A stretch of 64,000 nucleotides of DNA, taken from Bacillus benzoevorans (GTDB taxonomy: Bacteria; Bacillota; Bacilli; Bacillales; Cytobacillaceae). The stretch is taken from contig NZ_JACHGK010000004.1 of the NCBI RefSeq assembly GCF_014207535.1, positions 62,001 through 126,000 on the forward strand, given 5' to 3'. The notes beneath the pieces were generated by a model. It was given only the letters and a program-made list of their open reading frames with translations, was not told where the DNA came from and did not search any database. Of the stretch, positions 7,747 to 16,196 are shown piece after piece (the stretch's first letter is position 1; each line of letters opens with the position of its first letter). The translations under genes were made by a program, and so were the position numbers.

Positions 7747-9045
7747 CTAGTTGCCGGTGCTTCGCTCAACACGATAACAGCTTTTAATATTTTTTACAGA
7801 TTGTAGATCCCTTAATCTGCCTAAAATATCCTCAAAGTCTCTTTTCGATGCATGGTGTGTCACTAGAACCACTTCGGCCACTACCCTTTTCTGAATTGGC
7901 AGCTGAAGTATTTTTTCAAAGCTGATGTTGTGTTCGGCAAAAAGTGAGGTAATTTCTGCAAAAACTCCAATGGAATCAGAAACTTGCAATCTTAGAAAAT
8001 ATTTTGAAAAAATTTCAGCATCAGACTTCATATTTTTCTGATATTGCGGGCTGATCGCACTTTTTCCATTCACACCTAGACGCATGTTTTTCATGACGAC
8101 AACGATATCGGATACGATTGAGGTTGCAGTTGGAAGGCTTCCTGCACCTGGTCCATAAAACATGGTTTCACCAACGGCTTCACCGCAGACATAAACAGCA
8201 TTATATTCGTTTTGCACGGACGCAAGCGGATGGGAATTAGATAAGAATGTCGGCTGCACACTTACTTCAACCTTTCCATCATCCTCCTGAGCGATACCGA
8301 TTAGCTTCATTGTATAGCCCAGTTGTTTACCGTATTGCAGATCTTCTTCCGTAATACCTGTGATCCCCTGAACGGAAACATCAGCTAAATCTATCTTCAT
8401 TGAAAACCCAAGTGTAGCAAGAATCGCCATTTTACGTGCTGCATCCAGTCCTTCGACGTCAGATGTCGGATCCGCTTCAGCAAAACCAAGCTCCTGAGCT
8501 TCCTTTAATACTTCATCGTATGATGCTCCGCCATTGTTCATTTTTGTCAGGATGAAGTTAGTTGTTCCGTTCACAATTCCCATCATTTTCGTAATACGGT
8601 CTGAAGCAAGTCCATCAACAATCGTACGGATAATCGGAATTCCTCCGGCAACGCTCGCTTCGAAGAATAGATCGCAGCCATTTTCAGCTGCAACTGTTAA
8701 AAGCTCTGAGCCGTAAACAGCCATTAGATCCTTATTGGCTGTAACGACATGCTTTTTATTATTCAACGCTTGAATGAGAAGATTTTTCGTTTGTTCGACC
8801 CCGCCCATTACTTCTACAACTATATCTATTTCCGGATCAAATAAAACGTCATTTACATCTGTCGTTAAAACAGATGGATCTACTTCTATGGCACGTTCTT
8901 TATCTAAACTCTTAACTAAGATCTTTTTAACCTTTATAGGACACCCTACTTGATACATTAGCTTTTCCTGGTGATCTTCAATAATTTGAACAACACCGGA
9001 ACCAACCGTACCAAGTCCTAATAAACCGATTGAGATTTCGTTCAT
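7747..9045 (-). CDS. hom: Homoserine dehydrogenase (Hom)
   Basis: A 432-residue enzyme reducing aspartate semialdehyde to homoserine, the branch point for threonine and methionine. It has an N-terminal NAD(P) motif (IGLLGLGTVGSGVV), the signature VVTANKDL, the catalytic-domain NGTTNFIL, and a C-terminal ACT domain (DSIGVFAEITSLFAEHNISF) that normally senses threonine. ATG at 9045 is chosen: AGGGGGGA lies about nine bases upstream and the length equals the usual 433. The longer frame to 9141 would run through the promoter. First gene of a hom-thrB operon. Confidence 0.95.
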   Translation of the reverse strand: MNEISIGLLGLGTVGSGVVQIIEDHQEKLMYQVGCPIKVKKILVKSLDKERAIEVDPSVLTTDVNDVLFDPEIDIVVEVMGGVEQTKNLLIQALNNKKHVVTANKDLMAVYGSELLTVAAENGCDLFFEASVAGGIPIIRTIVDGLASDRITKMMGIVNGTTNFILTKMNNGGASYDEVLKEAQELGFAEADPTSDVEGLDAARKMAILATLGFSMKIDLADVSVQGITGITEEDLQYGKQLGYTMKLIGIAQEDDGKVEVSVQPTFLSNSHPLASVQNEYNAVYVCGEAVGETMFYGPGAGSLPTATSIVSDIVVVMKNMRLGVNGKSAISPQYQKNMKSDAEIFSKYFLRLQVSDSIGVFAEITSLFAEHNISFEKILQLPIQKRVVAEVVLVTHHASKRDFEDILGRLRDLQSVKNIKSCYRVERSTGN

Positions 9046-9105
9046 TTTCATCGTCCCCCCTAAAACTGTTCCCTTTAAATGCACAAATGTTTGCGTATAG
9101 TAGAC

Positions 9106-9134
9106 ATTATAGTGGTAATATTTTAGTTTTACAA
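9106..9134 (-). promoter_or_regulatory. Sigma-A promoter of hom-thrB
   Basis: Minus strand: -35 TTGTAA, 17-base spacer, -10 TATAAT, about 60 bases upstream of the ATG of hom. No T-box or other leader structure fits in the short 5' region. Confidence 0.75.
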
Positions 9135-9305
9135 GGGACATTTTATATAAGAATCATCATGTAACCGATTACTTCCACATTTTTCTTACATCCTGATCAT
9201 TCCATCTTACTATTATACTGCCGATGGATTAAATTTCCACTGTGAATCAACAATAAGATTGATAAGAGCCATTGAATAAAGACCGCCCAGCGGACAGCCT
9301 TGCTT

Positions 9306-10304
9306 TTACAGCCAGTCAATTTTGGGAATCTGATATTTGCGTACCGGGACTTCTACAAGCTCGAATATTTCTTTTAGAAAACGTTCATGTTCATTCGTTT
9401 GCACTAAATACTTTTCCAAACGGTCGATCAGCATTCGTCTTTGCTGCTCGGAGTTTGTTGAATAATACTCCTCGATACATTCAACATAATGAAGCGGAAA
9501 CAGCAGCCGGGAATAGAACAATCTCCAGGCAAAAGAACTTAGAGGCTCAACAGTTTGATAATCGGTAAAAAAGGATTTCACTTCATGCTGATAAGTTCTA
9601 AACTGATGCAAATATCGTTCACGCGTCCACTCTGACAAATCACGGCTGCAATGGTCAAAGACCCAGTCAAAAGGGCTGCGGATTGAATCCTCCCCCCATG
9701 TATTGGCTGTGAAACGGGAATGACAAATCGTACCGCTGTCAATGGTCTTCGGTTCATCGTCAAGTTCTGTGTCGACTAAAAATTGAATCGCATTTTCCCC
9801 TATTGCCATATAATAAGAAAAGGACTCTACAAACATGCGGTCAAACTCACTTTCCGGCTGTTGAAAAAGCATTGAATTCCATACCTTTTCCATTTGATCC
9901 AGTCTCTTTTCCCATAATGATTTCCACTGCCCTATTCTGCTTGTTTTTTTTACTGAAAAAGAAATGGTTCTTCCCCTGAAATGGAATTTTGCTAATTTTC
10001 TGCCGATGCGATTAAGTGTCCTGAATTGATAATTCCGGCAGGTCAGAAGACAAAGCTGCTGGTTTTCTAATTTCAATATTCTGCTGTTGTCCTTTGTATG
10101 CATAAACGTGCTGACATACCGATCACCGCTGTTTTTCAGATGATTAGCCAGCTGCTCTAGTTCAGCCAGTTCCTCATCTTCCATGTTATCAACAGGAACG
10201 AAAAAAAATTTCTCATTGTCTTTTTTAAAGGATTGATAGCGGCCCATTGGTGCTGCTTCATTAGCATCAATGCCATAATGTGTTTTTAGCAGGTTTCCTT
10301 TCAT
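9306..10304 (-). CDS. yutH: Spore coat-associated protein YutH
   Basis: A 332-residue protein with a kinase-like (APH/CotS-type) layout: N-terminal strands with EKFFFVPVDN, then LANHLKNSGDRYV, and a helical C-lobe containing ICHSRFTANTWG where a choline/aminoglycoside kinase has its catalytic loop. The usual HxD catalytic residues are not obvious, so it may be a pseudokinase. It matches YutH of B. subtilis in length and place; that protein is associated with the spore coat. It is divergent from yutG. Confidence 0.8.
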   Translation of the reverse strand: MKGNLLKTHYGIDANEAAPMGRYQSFKKDNEKFFFVPVDNMEDEELAELEQLANHLKNSGDRYVSTFMHTKDNSRILKLENQQLCLLTCRNYQFRTLNRIGRKLAKFHFRGRTISFSVKKTSRIGQWKSLWEKRLDQMEKVWNSMLFQQPESEFDRMFVESFSYYMAIGENAIQFLVDTELDDEPKTIDSGTICHSRFTANTWGEDSIRSPFDWVFDHCSRDLSEWTRERYLHQFRTYQHEVKSFFTDYQTVEPLSSFAWRLFYSRLLFPLHYVECIEEYYSTNSEQQRRMLIDRLEKYLVQTNEHERFLKEIFELVEVPVRKYQIPKIDWL

Positions 10305-10544
10305 ACTCCCACCCCATATCGCTGCATATCATTTTGCTTGTAACTTTGAAATCCGACTTGATTTCTGACAAAAGAGAGAAATATTGCTAAAATAATGATG
10401 TTGCTGTTTTTTCATATATATGTTTAATGCTAAAGAAACTTGTGCAGTTCTTGTATAATCCGAGGATCATCGGAAATGAATAAGAAGAATATGGGATTTG
10501 CAGTAATAATGGCGGGAGAATAACTTTAAGAAAAGGTGAAGTTC

Positions 10545-11048
10545 ATGAGTGAAGATGGAAAAGTCATGGGTATAGTAGAACAAACAGCAAGAAAGTGGCT
10601 CCATGACAGAGGCGTGAAAACAGAAGACATCGCTAAGCTTGTGTATCATTTGCAGGAAAAATATCATCCCAACCTGCAAATAGAGGACTGTCTATTTAAT
10701 GTAGAAAAGGTCATTTCTAAGAGGGAAGTTCAAAATGCGATATTGACAGGAATCCAACTTGATCTTCTGGCTGAGAAAGGATTGTTGGAAGAACCGCTTC
10801 AGACCATTATCAGCAATGATGAGGGGCTATATGGCGTCGACGAAATACTAGCTTTTTCTATCGTCAATGTATATGGTTCAATCGGTTTTACCAATTATGG
10901 TTATATTGACAAAATGAAACCAGGAATACTAGAGAAGCTGAATGACAAAAGCAGTGGAGAATGTCATACATTTCTTGACGATATCGTTGGGGCCATTGCT
11001 GCAGCCGCTTCAAGCCGCTTAGCGCACCGTGCCGAAAACGCTGAATAA
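10545..11048 (+). CDS. yutG: Phosphatidylglycerophosphatase A-like protein (YutG)
   Basis: A 167-residue PgpA-family protein. PgpA enzymes remove phosphate from phosphatidylglycerophosphate in phosphatidylglycerol synthesis. The conserved core is visible as QNAILTGIQLD, VYGSIGFTNYGYID and the acidic ECHTFLDDIVGAIAAA. Bacillus YutG is a soluble-looking homologue without clear membrane spans, so activity is inferred from the family. ATG at 10545 has AAGGTGAA six bases upstream; the GTG at 10536 lies in that site. Confidence 0.78.
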   Translation: MSEDGKVMGIVEQTARKWLHDRGVKTEDIAKLVYHLQEKYHPNLQIEDCLFNVEKVISKREVQNAILTGIQLDLLAEKGLLEEPLQTIISNDEGLYGVDEILAFSIVNVYGSIGFTNYGYIDKMKPGILEKLNDKSSGECHTFLDDIVGAIAAAASSRLAHRAENAE

Positions 11049-11158
11049 TCAGTCTGACTCCATCATGTTGGGATCAGGCTCCTCGCAGCCATATCAAGAA
11101 ATCATGCCAAGATCATGTTTTCCATGCGGGATCCTGACCCCTTCTAAAGTCGGCTTTC

Positions 11159-11926
11159 TCAAGCAAACTTCCATTGCTCAAGGCTGTCGAGTACATATGT
11201 TGGCCTCTCTTCATAACGCAACAGCCGCTCTTTCGTCGTGACACCTGTATGCACAAGCAGGGTATCCATTCCGGCATTCATTCCGGCCATAATATCTGTA
11301 TCGTAATTATCTCCGACCATTAGTGTATCTGCCGTGTTTGTCCCCAAAACCGTTAATGCCTGTTCCATAATAATCGATTCGGGCTTTCCTATAAAGATAG
11401 GCTTTGTCTGAGTCGATACCGAAACCACTGACGTTAAGGAACCGTTGCCAGGCATCAATCCGCGTTCAGTAGGAATGGCAATATCACCGTTTGTTGAAAT
11501 AAAAACAGCCCCATTGCGAACAGCAAGGCAGGCAACAGCCAATTTTTCATAGCTGATGGAATAGTCAATGCCCATGACAACAAAATCAGCATCCTCCTGA
11601 GCGAACTGGAATCCTTTCTCAGCAATGGCCGTCTGCAGACCTTCCTCGCCTATACAAAAAACCGTGGCATCCTGCTTACGGTCGAATATATAATTAGCCG
11701 TGGCCATACTGGATGTAAACACCTGCTCTGTTTTGGCATTTATGCCAAAATCCCGCAGCTTTTCCGCCACCTGTTCAGGTTTTCTTGATGAATTATTCGT
11801 GACAAATAAATAAGGTAACTCCTTTTCATTCAAGAGACCGACAAAATCAACCGCCTCTTTTATTACGTCTGTTCCGCGGTACATCGTTCCATCTAAATCA
11901 ATCAGATATCCCTTATATGGCTTCAT
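11159..11926 (-). CDS. yutF: HAD-superfamily sugar phosphatase (YutF, NagD type)
   Basis: A 255-residue HAD-IIA hydrolase. Motif I is LIDLDGTMYRG (nucleophile Asp and acid/base Asp), motif II VTNNSS, motif III the Lys in IGKPES, and motif IV VGDNYDTDI. The large C2 cap between motifs II and III matches the NagD/YutF group of phosphatases acting on nucleotides or sugar phosphates; the natural substrate is not known. GCGAGGA precedes ATG at 11926. It lies downstream of the SufR-like regulator with only 32 bases between them, so they are probably co-transcribed. The gap 11049-11158 beyond its stop has imperfect GGATCAGG/CCTGACCC repeats but no clear terminator. Confidence 0.88.
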   Translation of the reverse strand: MKPYKGYLIDLDGTMYRGTDVIKEAVDFVGLLNEKELPYLFVTNNSSRKPEQVAEKLRDFGINAKTEQVFTSSMATANYIFDRKQDATVFCIGEEGLQTAIAEKGFQFAQEDADFVVMGIDYSISYEKLAVACLAVRNGAVFISTNGDIAIPTERGLMPGNGSLTSVVSVSTQTKPIFIGKPESIIMEQALTVLGTNTADTLMVGDNYDTDIMAGMNAGMDTLLVHTGVTTKERLLRYEERPTYVLDSLEQWKFA

Positions 11927-11958
11927 GCTAATCCTCGCTTCAACTTCTAAGATACCGT

Positions 11959-12588
11959 TCAGGATTTATGAGACGGAAAAATATAATGGCAGCAGCTATG
12001 TCCTTCAGACATACTTGTTTCCACTGTTATGGAACTTAATCCAAGGAATTCTTTAATAAATTCAATCTCCACCTGGCATAATTGCGGAAATTCCTTGGCA
12101 ACATCAATATAAGGACAGTTTAACTCTTTAAAATGTGTTTCACCATTTTCCATTTCCATTTGCGGCATATACCCATCAAGCTCTTGAATGTCCATTAATT
12201 TTTCCAGTCTTTCCTGAAGTTCCTCTTGTTTCAGATCATTTTTGTATTTTTCCAGCAAGCGCATCTTTCGTTTTTGCAGAATGTCTTTTAACAGCTCCTC
12301 CTGACCGGCCTCAATTAACCCCTTAAGAAGTTCCATACTGAACTCCTTATATTTCTTCGGAAAGTAGTCCTCCCCCTGCTCAGCGAGGCGATAGACTTTT
12401 GATGGTCTTCCCATTGTCTGCTTCTTCACATCAGACCGAACCAGCTTTTCCCTTTCCAAAGTTTGAATATGCCGTCTTACAGCCATCTCTGTAATATTGA
12501 TTTCATTTGCAAGCTCCATAATCGTCATGCTGCCATTTTGCTTTAAGAGTGCCAGTATTTGTTCTTTTGTGTTGCCAGCACTAATCAT
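11959..12588 (-). CDS. SufR-like winged-helix regulator with C-terminal cysteines
   Basis: A 209-residue regulator. The N-terminal winged helix (residues 8-65) contains TIMELANEINITEMAVRRHI and the wing GRPSKVYRLAEQG. A charged coiled linker follows (90-140). The C-terminal domain has LNCPYIDVAKEFPQLCQVE and then HSCCHYIF, the spacing seen in SufR, the Fe-S sensing repressor of suf operons in cyanobacteria and actinobacteria. Cluster binding is inferred from the cysteines. GGTGGAG precedes ATG at 12588. The suf operon is 10 kb away. It could also be a related DeoR/ArsR-type regulator with another target. Confidence 0.7.
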   Translation of the reverse strand: MISAGNTKEQILALLKQNGSMTIMELANEINITEMAVRRHIQTLEREKLVRSDVKKQTMGRPSKVYRLAEQGEDYFPKKYKEFSMELLKGLIEAGQEELLKDILQKRKMRLLEKYKNDLKQEELQERLEKLMDIQELDGYMPQMEMENGETHFKELNCPYIDVAKEFPQLCQVEIEFIKEFLGLSSITVETSMSEGHSCCHYIFPSHKS

Positions 12589-12650
12589 TTTCTCCACCCC
12601 TTCTATAATAGCACCCAATCCCCTCAAAGATGCCGCTGTGACTCACTGTA

Positions 12651-13088
12651 TCATGGTTTAAAAGTTGTGACCGGCCCTAGTTCGTTTTCAATGTATTCCC
12701 TTACATTCGGTGCAAAATGCTTTAAGACAGTCAATTCTGTCTGAAATACTTCAAACAGTTCTTCATGATTGATATTTGTATAAAATTGAAGCAATGACTT
12801 CCGCAGCATAATGATGCGTTTGTAGCTTTCGCACATTTCTGCCGTAATAACCTTTTCATCCTCTAATATATCTAAAATATCTTCGTAACTCCCTGGATCG
12901 CGCATGATAAATCCATCAATCATACTGTTCCCTACATCAAGTACAGCCTCAATGACCATGTGAACGATTCGTTCTACTGCCAGTTTTTCAATAATGGTTT
13001 CGCATTCCTTTAGCTCTGTAAAAATCCCGATTTGTTTTTCAATATAACTTAATTGTTCTTCAATTTTCTCTCTATCCACAAAATACAT
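12651..13088 (-). CDS. yutE: YutE, HEPN/DUF86-fold protein
   Basis: A 145-residue all-helical protein of the DUF86 (HepT-like) group, matching YutE of B. subtilis in place and length. True HepT ribonucleases carry an Rx4-6HxY motif; here the corresponding stretch is RKSLLQFY, with Gln where the catalytic His is expected. No MNT nucleotidyltransferase partner lies beside it. So it probably is not an active toxin; the function is unknown. ATG at 13088 is the first in-frame start. Confidence 0.75.
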   Translation of the reverse strand: MYFVDREKIEEQLSYIEKQIGIFTELKECETIIEKLAVERIVHMVIEAVLDVGNSMIDGFIMRDPGSYEDILDILEDEKVITAEMCESYKRIIMLRKSLLQFYTNINHEELFEVFQTELTVLKHFAPNVREYIENELGPVTTFKP

Positions 13089-13345
13089 TTTCAGACTCTC
13101 CTTATCATGTTGTCAGCAATAATGGTGATAGACGGCTGAGTGTACGTCATTTCACGGATAACAGCCGCTTTAAGCGTTCGCCTTTTGCCCTTATGCCTCC
13201 ATAAGTTCTTGAATATATTGTATCATAATTTGTTTAAAATCCTATTTAAGATCCATATAATTATGAGAAACTACATTTCCCATTCACTTTCTGCTAATAT
13301 ATAGAAGACTATTGAAGTAGAATGCACCTATTGGAGATGAATATA

Positions 13346-14314
13346 TTGGAACGTGAATTGGCATTAGAATTAGTACGTGTGACGGAGGCAGCGGCTATCG
13401 CTTCAGCACAGTGGCAAGGCAGAGGTAAAAAAATTGAAGCAGATGATGCAGCGACCACCGCAATGCGAAATATGTTTGATTCCGTCAACATGGACGGCAT
13501 TGTCGTCATTGGCGAGGGTGAATTAGATGAGGCACCGATGCTGTACATCGGTGAGCGTTTAGGCACCGGTATGGGTCCTAAGGTGGATATTGCTGTTGAT
13601 CCGCTGGAAGGAACTAATATTGTTGCCAAAGGGACAAATAATGCGATTGCTGTCATTGCCGCTGGGGATAAAGGGACATTGCTCCATGCTCCTGATATGT
13701 ATATGGAAAAAATTGCAGTGGGGAAAAATGCCGCAGGAAAAATCAGTTTATTGGATCCGATTGAAAAAACAATCGATATTGTTGCAGAAGCAAACAATAA
13801 AAGAGTGAGAGATGTAACAGTTATTATTCAGGAAAGGGAACGTCACGAAGAAATTGTTGAGCGTGTCCGCGCTAAGGGCGCCAAAGTAAAATTTTTCGGT
13901 GATGGTGACGTTGGAGCCGCTATCGCAACCTGCCTCCCGCAAACCGGCATCGATTTGTTTATTGGAATCGGCGGGGCGCCTGAAGGGGTAATCTCTGCCG
14001 CGGCCATTAAGGCATTGGATGGCGATATGCAGGCAAGGCTCTTGCCGCAATCACAAGCAGAGGAAGAAAGGGTTATCGACATGGGTCTTAAAGAGCCACG
14101 CCAGTTATTAACCTTGAATGATTTAGTCTCCGGCGACGATGCGATATTCTCGGCAACCGGTGTTTCAGATGGTGAATTAGTCGATGGTGTCCGTTTTCTC
14201 GGCGGAGATCTTGTTGAAACCACTTCGATTGTGATGCGCAGCAAAACCAAAACGGTCCGCTATATAAAAGCCTACCATCACCTTGAACATAAACCGCATT
14301 TAATTGTTGAATAA
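13346..14314 (+). CDS. glpX: Class II fructose-1,6-bisphosphatase (GlpX)
   Basis: A 322-residue GlpX-type phosphatase that hydrolyses fructose-1,6-bisphosphate in gluconeogenesis. The family hallmarks are present: ELVRVTEAAAIASAQW at the start, GEGELDEAPMLYIGE, the metal-binding DPLEGT, and GIGGAPEGVISAAA. Start is TTG at 13346, with GGAG nine bases upstream; the ATG at 13337 overlaps that site. It is followed by two small genes on the same strand. The three-gene rightward block interrupts the leftward yut genes compared with B. subtilis, where the homologue ywjI is elsewhere. Confidence 0.93.
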   Translation: MERELALELVRVTEAAAIASAQWQGRGKKIEADDAATTAMRNMFDSVNMDGIVVIGEGELDEAPMLYIGERLGTGMGPKVDIAVDPLEGTNIVAKGTNNAIAVIAAGDKGTLLHAPDMYMEKIAVGKNAAGKISLLDPIEKTIDIVAEANNKRVRDVTVIIQERERHEEIVERVRAKGAKVKFFGDGDVGAAIATCLPQTGIDLFIGIGGAPEGVISAAAIKALDGDMQARLLPQSQAEEERVIDMGLKEPRQLLTLNDLVSGDDAIFSATGVSDGELVDGVRFLGGDLVETTSIVMRSKTKTVRYIKAYHHLEHKPHLIVE

Positions 14315-14376
14315 CATGACCCTGCAATGAATCAAAGCCGCATTGGCTCTTAAGCGAAGAAAGGGGAGATTGAAGG

Positions 14377-14643
14377 GTGGAAGAAAGATTTTATTTATAT
14401 GATGAATCAGAAAACACAAAGACCCGTTTTATCAGCTTTATGGGAGAAAGCAACCGTTTTGATCTGGCTATTATTACTTCCGAACGATATTATGGAAAAA
14501 AATTAGTGCTGGATATTCAAAGGGGCCGCTTTGCCATTATCGGTCACGATGATTTAGAAGAAGAAGGATATCTAGAGCATGCCTTTCAAATAAATGAAGA
14601 GGATGCAAAGGAACTGACCTCTTTTCTATCCGAAATCGTTTAA
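14377..14643 (+). CDS. DUF3055 family small protein
   Basis: An 88-residue soluble protein with the DUF3055 pattern: ERFYLYDESENTKTRF, SNRFDLAIITS and RFAIIGHDDLEEEGYLEHAF. The family is widespread in Bacillales and of unknown function. Start is GTG at 14377 with AAGGGGAG eight bases upstream. It lies 62 bases after glpX and may be co-transcribed. Confidence 0.75.
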   Translation: MEERFYLYDESENTKTRFISFMGESNRFDLAIITSERYYGKKLVLDIQRGRFAIIGHDDLEEEGYLEHAFQINEEDAKELTSFLSEIV

Positions 14644-14696
14644 GGCACTCACATGTTTTTGTTCCTCCTGTAAATACTACTCATGAGGTGAATAGG

Positions 14697-14993
14697 ATGG
14701 ATGAACAAAAGGAGAAAAAGTATTATAATTTCTCGAATGTGGAAAAGATGAGGGACTATATCATTCCGGAAGAATTTCCTGAAGGTCCTTATGGTTCAGC
14801 CAGGAGAAACATGGCTCCGGTGGAGAATAAAAGCACACCATGGCAGGAAGGACAGCGGCGCTATAGTGCTTTTAATTATGAATTTAAGTCGCTGCATCAG
14901 GACTTGCCACGGCAAATTGACGGCGCCCACCCGCCCCATGATGATCCAAACAAAGATGAGCAGCGGCCCTATACGGATTACAAACAATATTAA
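14697..14993 (+). CDS. Conserved small cytosolic protein
   Basis: A 98-residue, highly polar protein with many Pro, Tyr and charged residues and no hydrophobic segment. Conserved-looking stretches are IIPEEFPEGPYGS, NKSTPWQEGQR and YSAFNYEFKSLHQDLPRQ. Similar proteins occur in many Bacillus genomes annotated only as cytosolic protein. ATG at 14697 has GAGGTG six bases upstream. Probably last gene of the glpX unit; a shared terminator follows. Function unknown. Confidence 0.65.
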   Translation: MDEQKEKKYYNFSNVEKMRDYIIPEEFPEGPYGSARRNMAPVENKSTPWQEGQRRYSAFNYEFKSLHQDLPRQIDGAHPPHDDPNKDEQRPYTDYKQY

Positions 14994-15036
14994 TGCCCAA
15001 CCCAAGTGAATATCTTGCTCGCTGCTCCCACAAAGA

Positions 15037-15070
15037 AAAAAAGGCTGACTATTTCGAGTCAGTCTTTTTT
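15037..15070. terminator. Bidirectional terminator
   Basis: AAGGCTGACT / AGTCAGTCTT stem (one G-T pair) with A and T runs on either side. It serves the rightward glpX unit and the leftward yutD, and overlaps the 3' end of yutD. Confidence 0.8.
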
Positions 15071-15345
15071 TCCCCTTTGACCTTTTTTACAATGAAATAG
15101 GCACAGCCAAAATTACAAAACTCATACAAATATTCGGAAACTGTACTAATTTTTGTATCAAACGAAGCCTTTTGATGATTATCTTCAAAAAAACCTCTTA
15201 AGCGTAACTGTCCATATCCCCAATCGCCGACAATGTAATCATACTTCGATAAAATATCGCTGTAGCGGCTGCGAAATGCTTCCTCATTAAACCCGTTGCG
15301 TCTTTCTTCTACAACTTCATACGTATTATTTTGAACGCTAACCAT
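15049..15345 (-). CDS. yutD: YutD, DUF1027 family protein
   Basis: A 98-residue protein with the DUF1027 signature YDYIVGDWGYGQLRLRGFF and the C-terminal YEFCNFGCAYFIVKKV, which carries two Cys four residues apart. It matches YutD of B. subtilis; the function is unknown. ATG at 15345 is chosen because GAGGTG lies six bases upstream; the upstream GTG at 15354 is inside that site. Confidence 0.82.
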   Translation of the reverse strand: MVSVQNNTYEVVEERRNGFNEEAFRSRYSDILSKYDYIVGDWGYGQLRLRGFFEDNHQKASFDTKISTVSEYLYEFCNFGCAYFIVKKVKGEKKTDSK

Positions 15346-15514
15346 TATTTTCACCTCTAAAAAGCAAATTGCCCTCTACCAAGAATTTAGCCATAAAATG
15401 AAGAAAAGTGCAAGCGGCATGCGGTAAATCACCTCTATTATACCTCAACCGCCAGTAATTACTAAGATGAAAAGTAAAATTTGCGGTCACCCTAATGATA
15501 TGGAGGTGTTTTAT

Positions 15515-16138
15515 TTGAAAAAAACTTTGCTGATGATTGGGATTTGCGGGATATCTGTTTTAGCGGCATGTCAAAATAACGAGGCAAAAGATGATCTGTA
15601 TCATGAAAGCGGAAATACCATTAATGTCAATGACAGCCGTGCCGATATTTACCGTGATGTGAAAAACGGCGATGTAAGTGAGGACTTTGGCTATGTTCGC
15701 CATCAAAAAAGCCCTATTGCAGGTGAACAGATGGCAAACAAGCATTACTCCGCCATTGACCGTGAAAAACTAGCTGATGTCATTTCGAAAAACGTGACGG
15801 ATTTGCCAAATGTACTGGATGCCGCTACACTTGTAACCGATGAAGAAGTATTGGTTATTTATGAAACGGATTCAACCAATCGCCATTTGACTGCTGATCA
15901 AGTAAAAAAGTCTGCCATGGCTTTTGTTCCAAGATGGTATCATGTATATGTCAGTGACAATGGTCAGCTGCGAAATCTTGCCAATAGCTATGCACAGCTT
16001 GATTCAGACAGCCGTAATGCTGAGAATGGGATTAATAAACTCATTAAAGAAATGTTAAAATCTCCCCAGGGAGAAGACGTTAAAACAGAAGAAAACGCCA
16101 ACGGAGTAACAAAAGGGATTGGTGTAAACAAAAAGTAA
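15515..16138 (+). CDS. yutC: YhcN/YlaJ-family sporulation lipoprotein (YutC)
   Basis: A 207-residue lipoprotein. The signal peptide ends in the lipobox LAAC with the lipid-modified Cys at residue 19. The middle part (HYSAIDREKLADVISKNVTDLPNVLDAATLVTDEEVLVIYE) is the YhcN/YlaJ domain of proteins that appear in the spore inner membrane and affect germination or outgrowth. Start is TTG at 15515, with GGAGGTG six bases upstream. It stands alone between yutD and the converging lipA. The sporulation role is taken from the family. Confidence 0.83.
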   Translation: MKKTLLMIGICGISVLAACQNNEAKDDLYHESGNTINVNDSRADIYRDVKNGDVSEDFGYVRHQKSPIAGEQMANKHYSAIDREKLADVISKNVTDLPNVLDAATLVTDEEVLVIYETDSTNRHLTADQVKKSAMAFVPRWYHVYVSDNGQLRNLANSYAQLDSDSRNAENGINKLIKEMLKSPQGEDVKTEENANGVTKGIGVNKK

Positions 16139-16142
16139 AATA

Positions 16143-16182
16143 AAGAAAGGACTGACCATTCGAAAGTCAGTCCTTTCTCTTT
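16143..16182. terminator. Terminator yutC / lipA
   Basis: Perfect 12-bp stem GAAAGGACTGAC / GTCAGTCCTTTC with a nine-base loop, between converging yutC and lipA. Confidence 0.85.
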
Positions 16183-16196
16183 TGCGTCCATTATTC

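Noticed and set aside
9272..9568. 98-residue plus-strand frame between hom and yutH
   Set aside because: Mostly antisense to yutH; composition and starts do not support a gene.
13843..14250. Long minus-strand frame opposite glpX
   Set aside because: Shadow of a well-conserved plus-strand enzyme; similar shadows occur under fadE, sufS and others.
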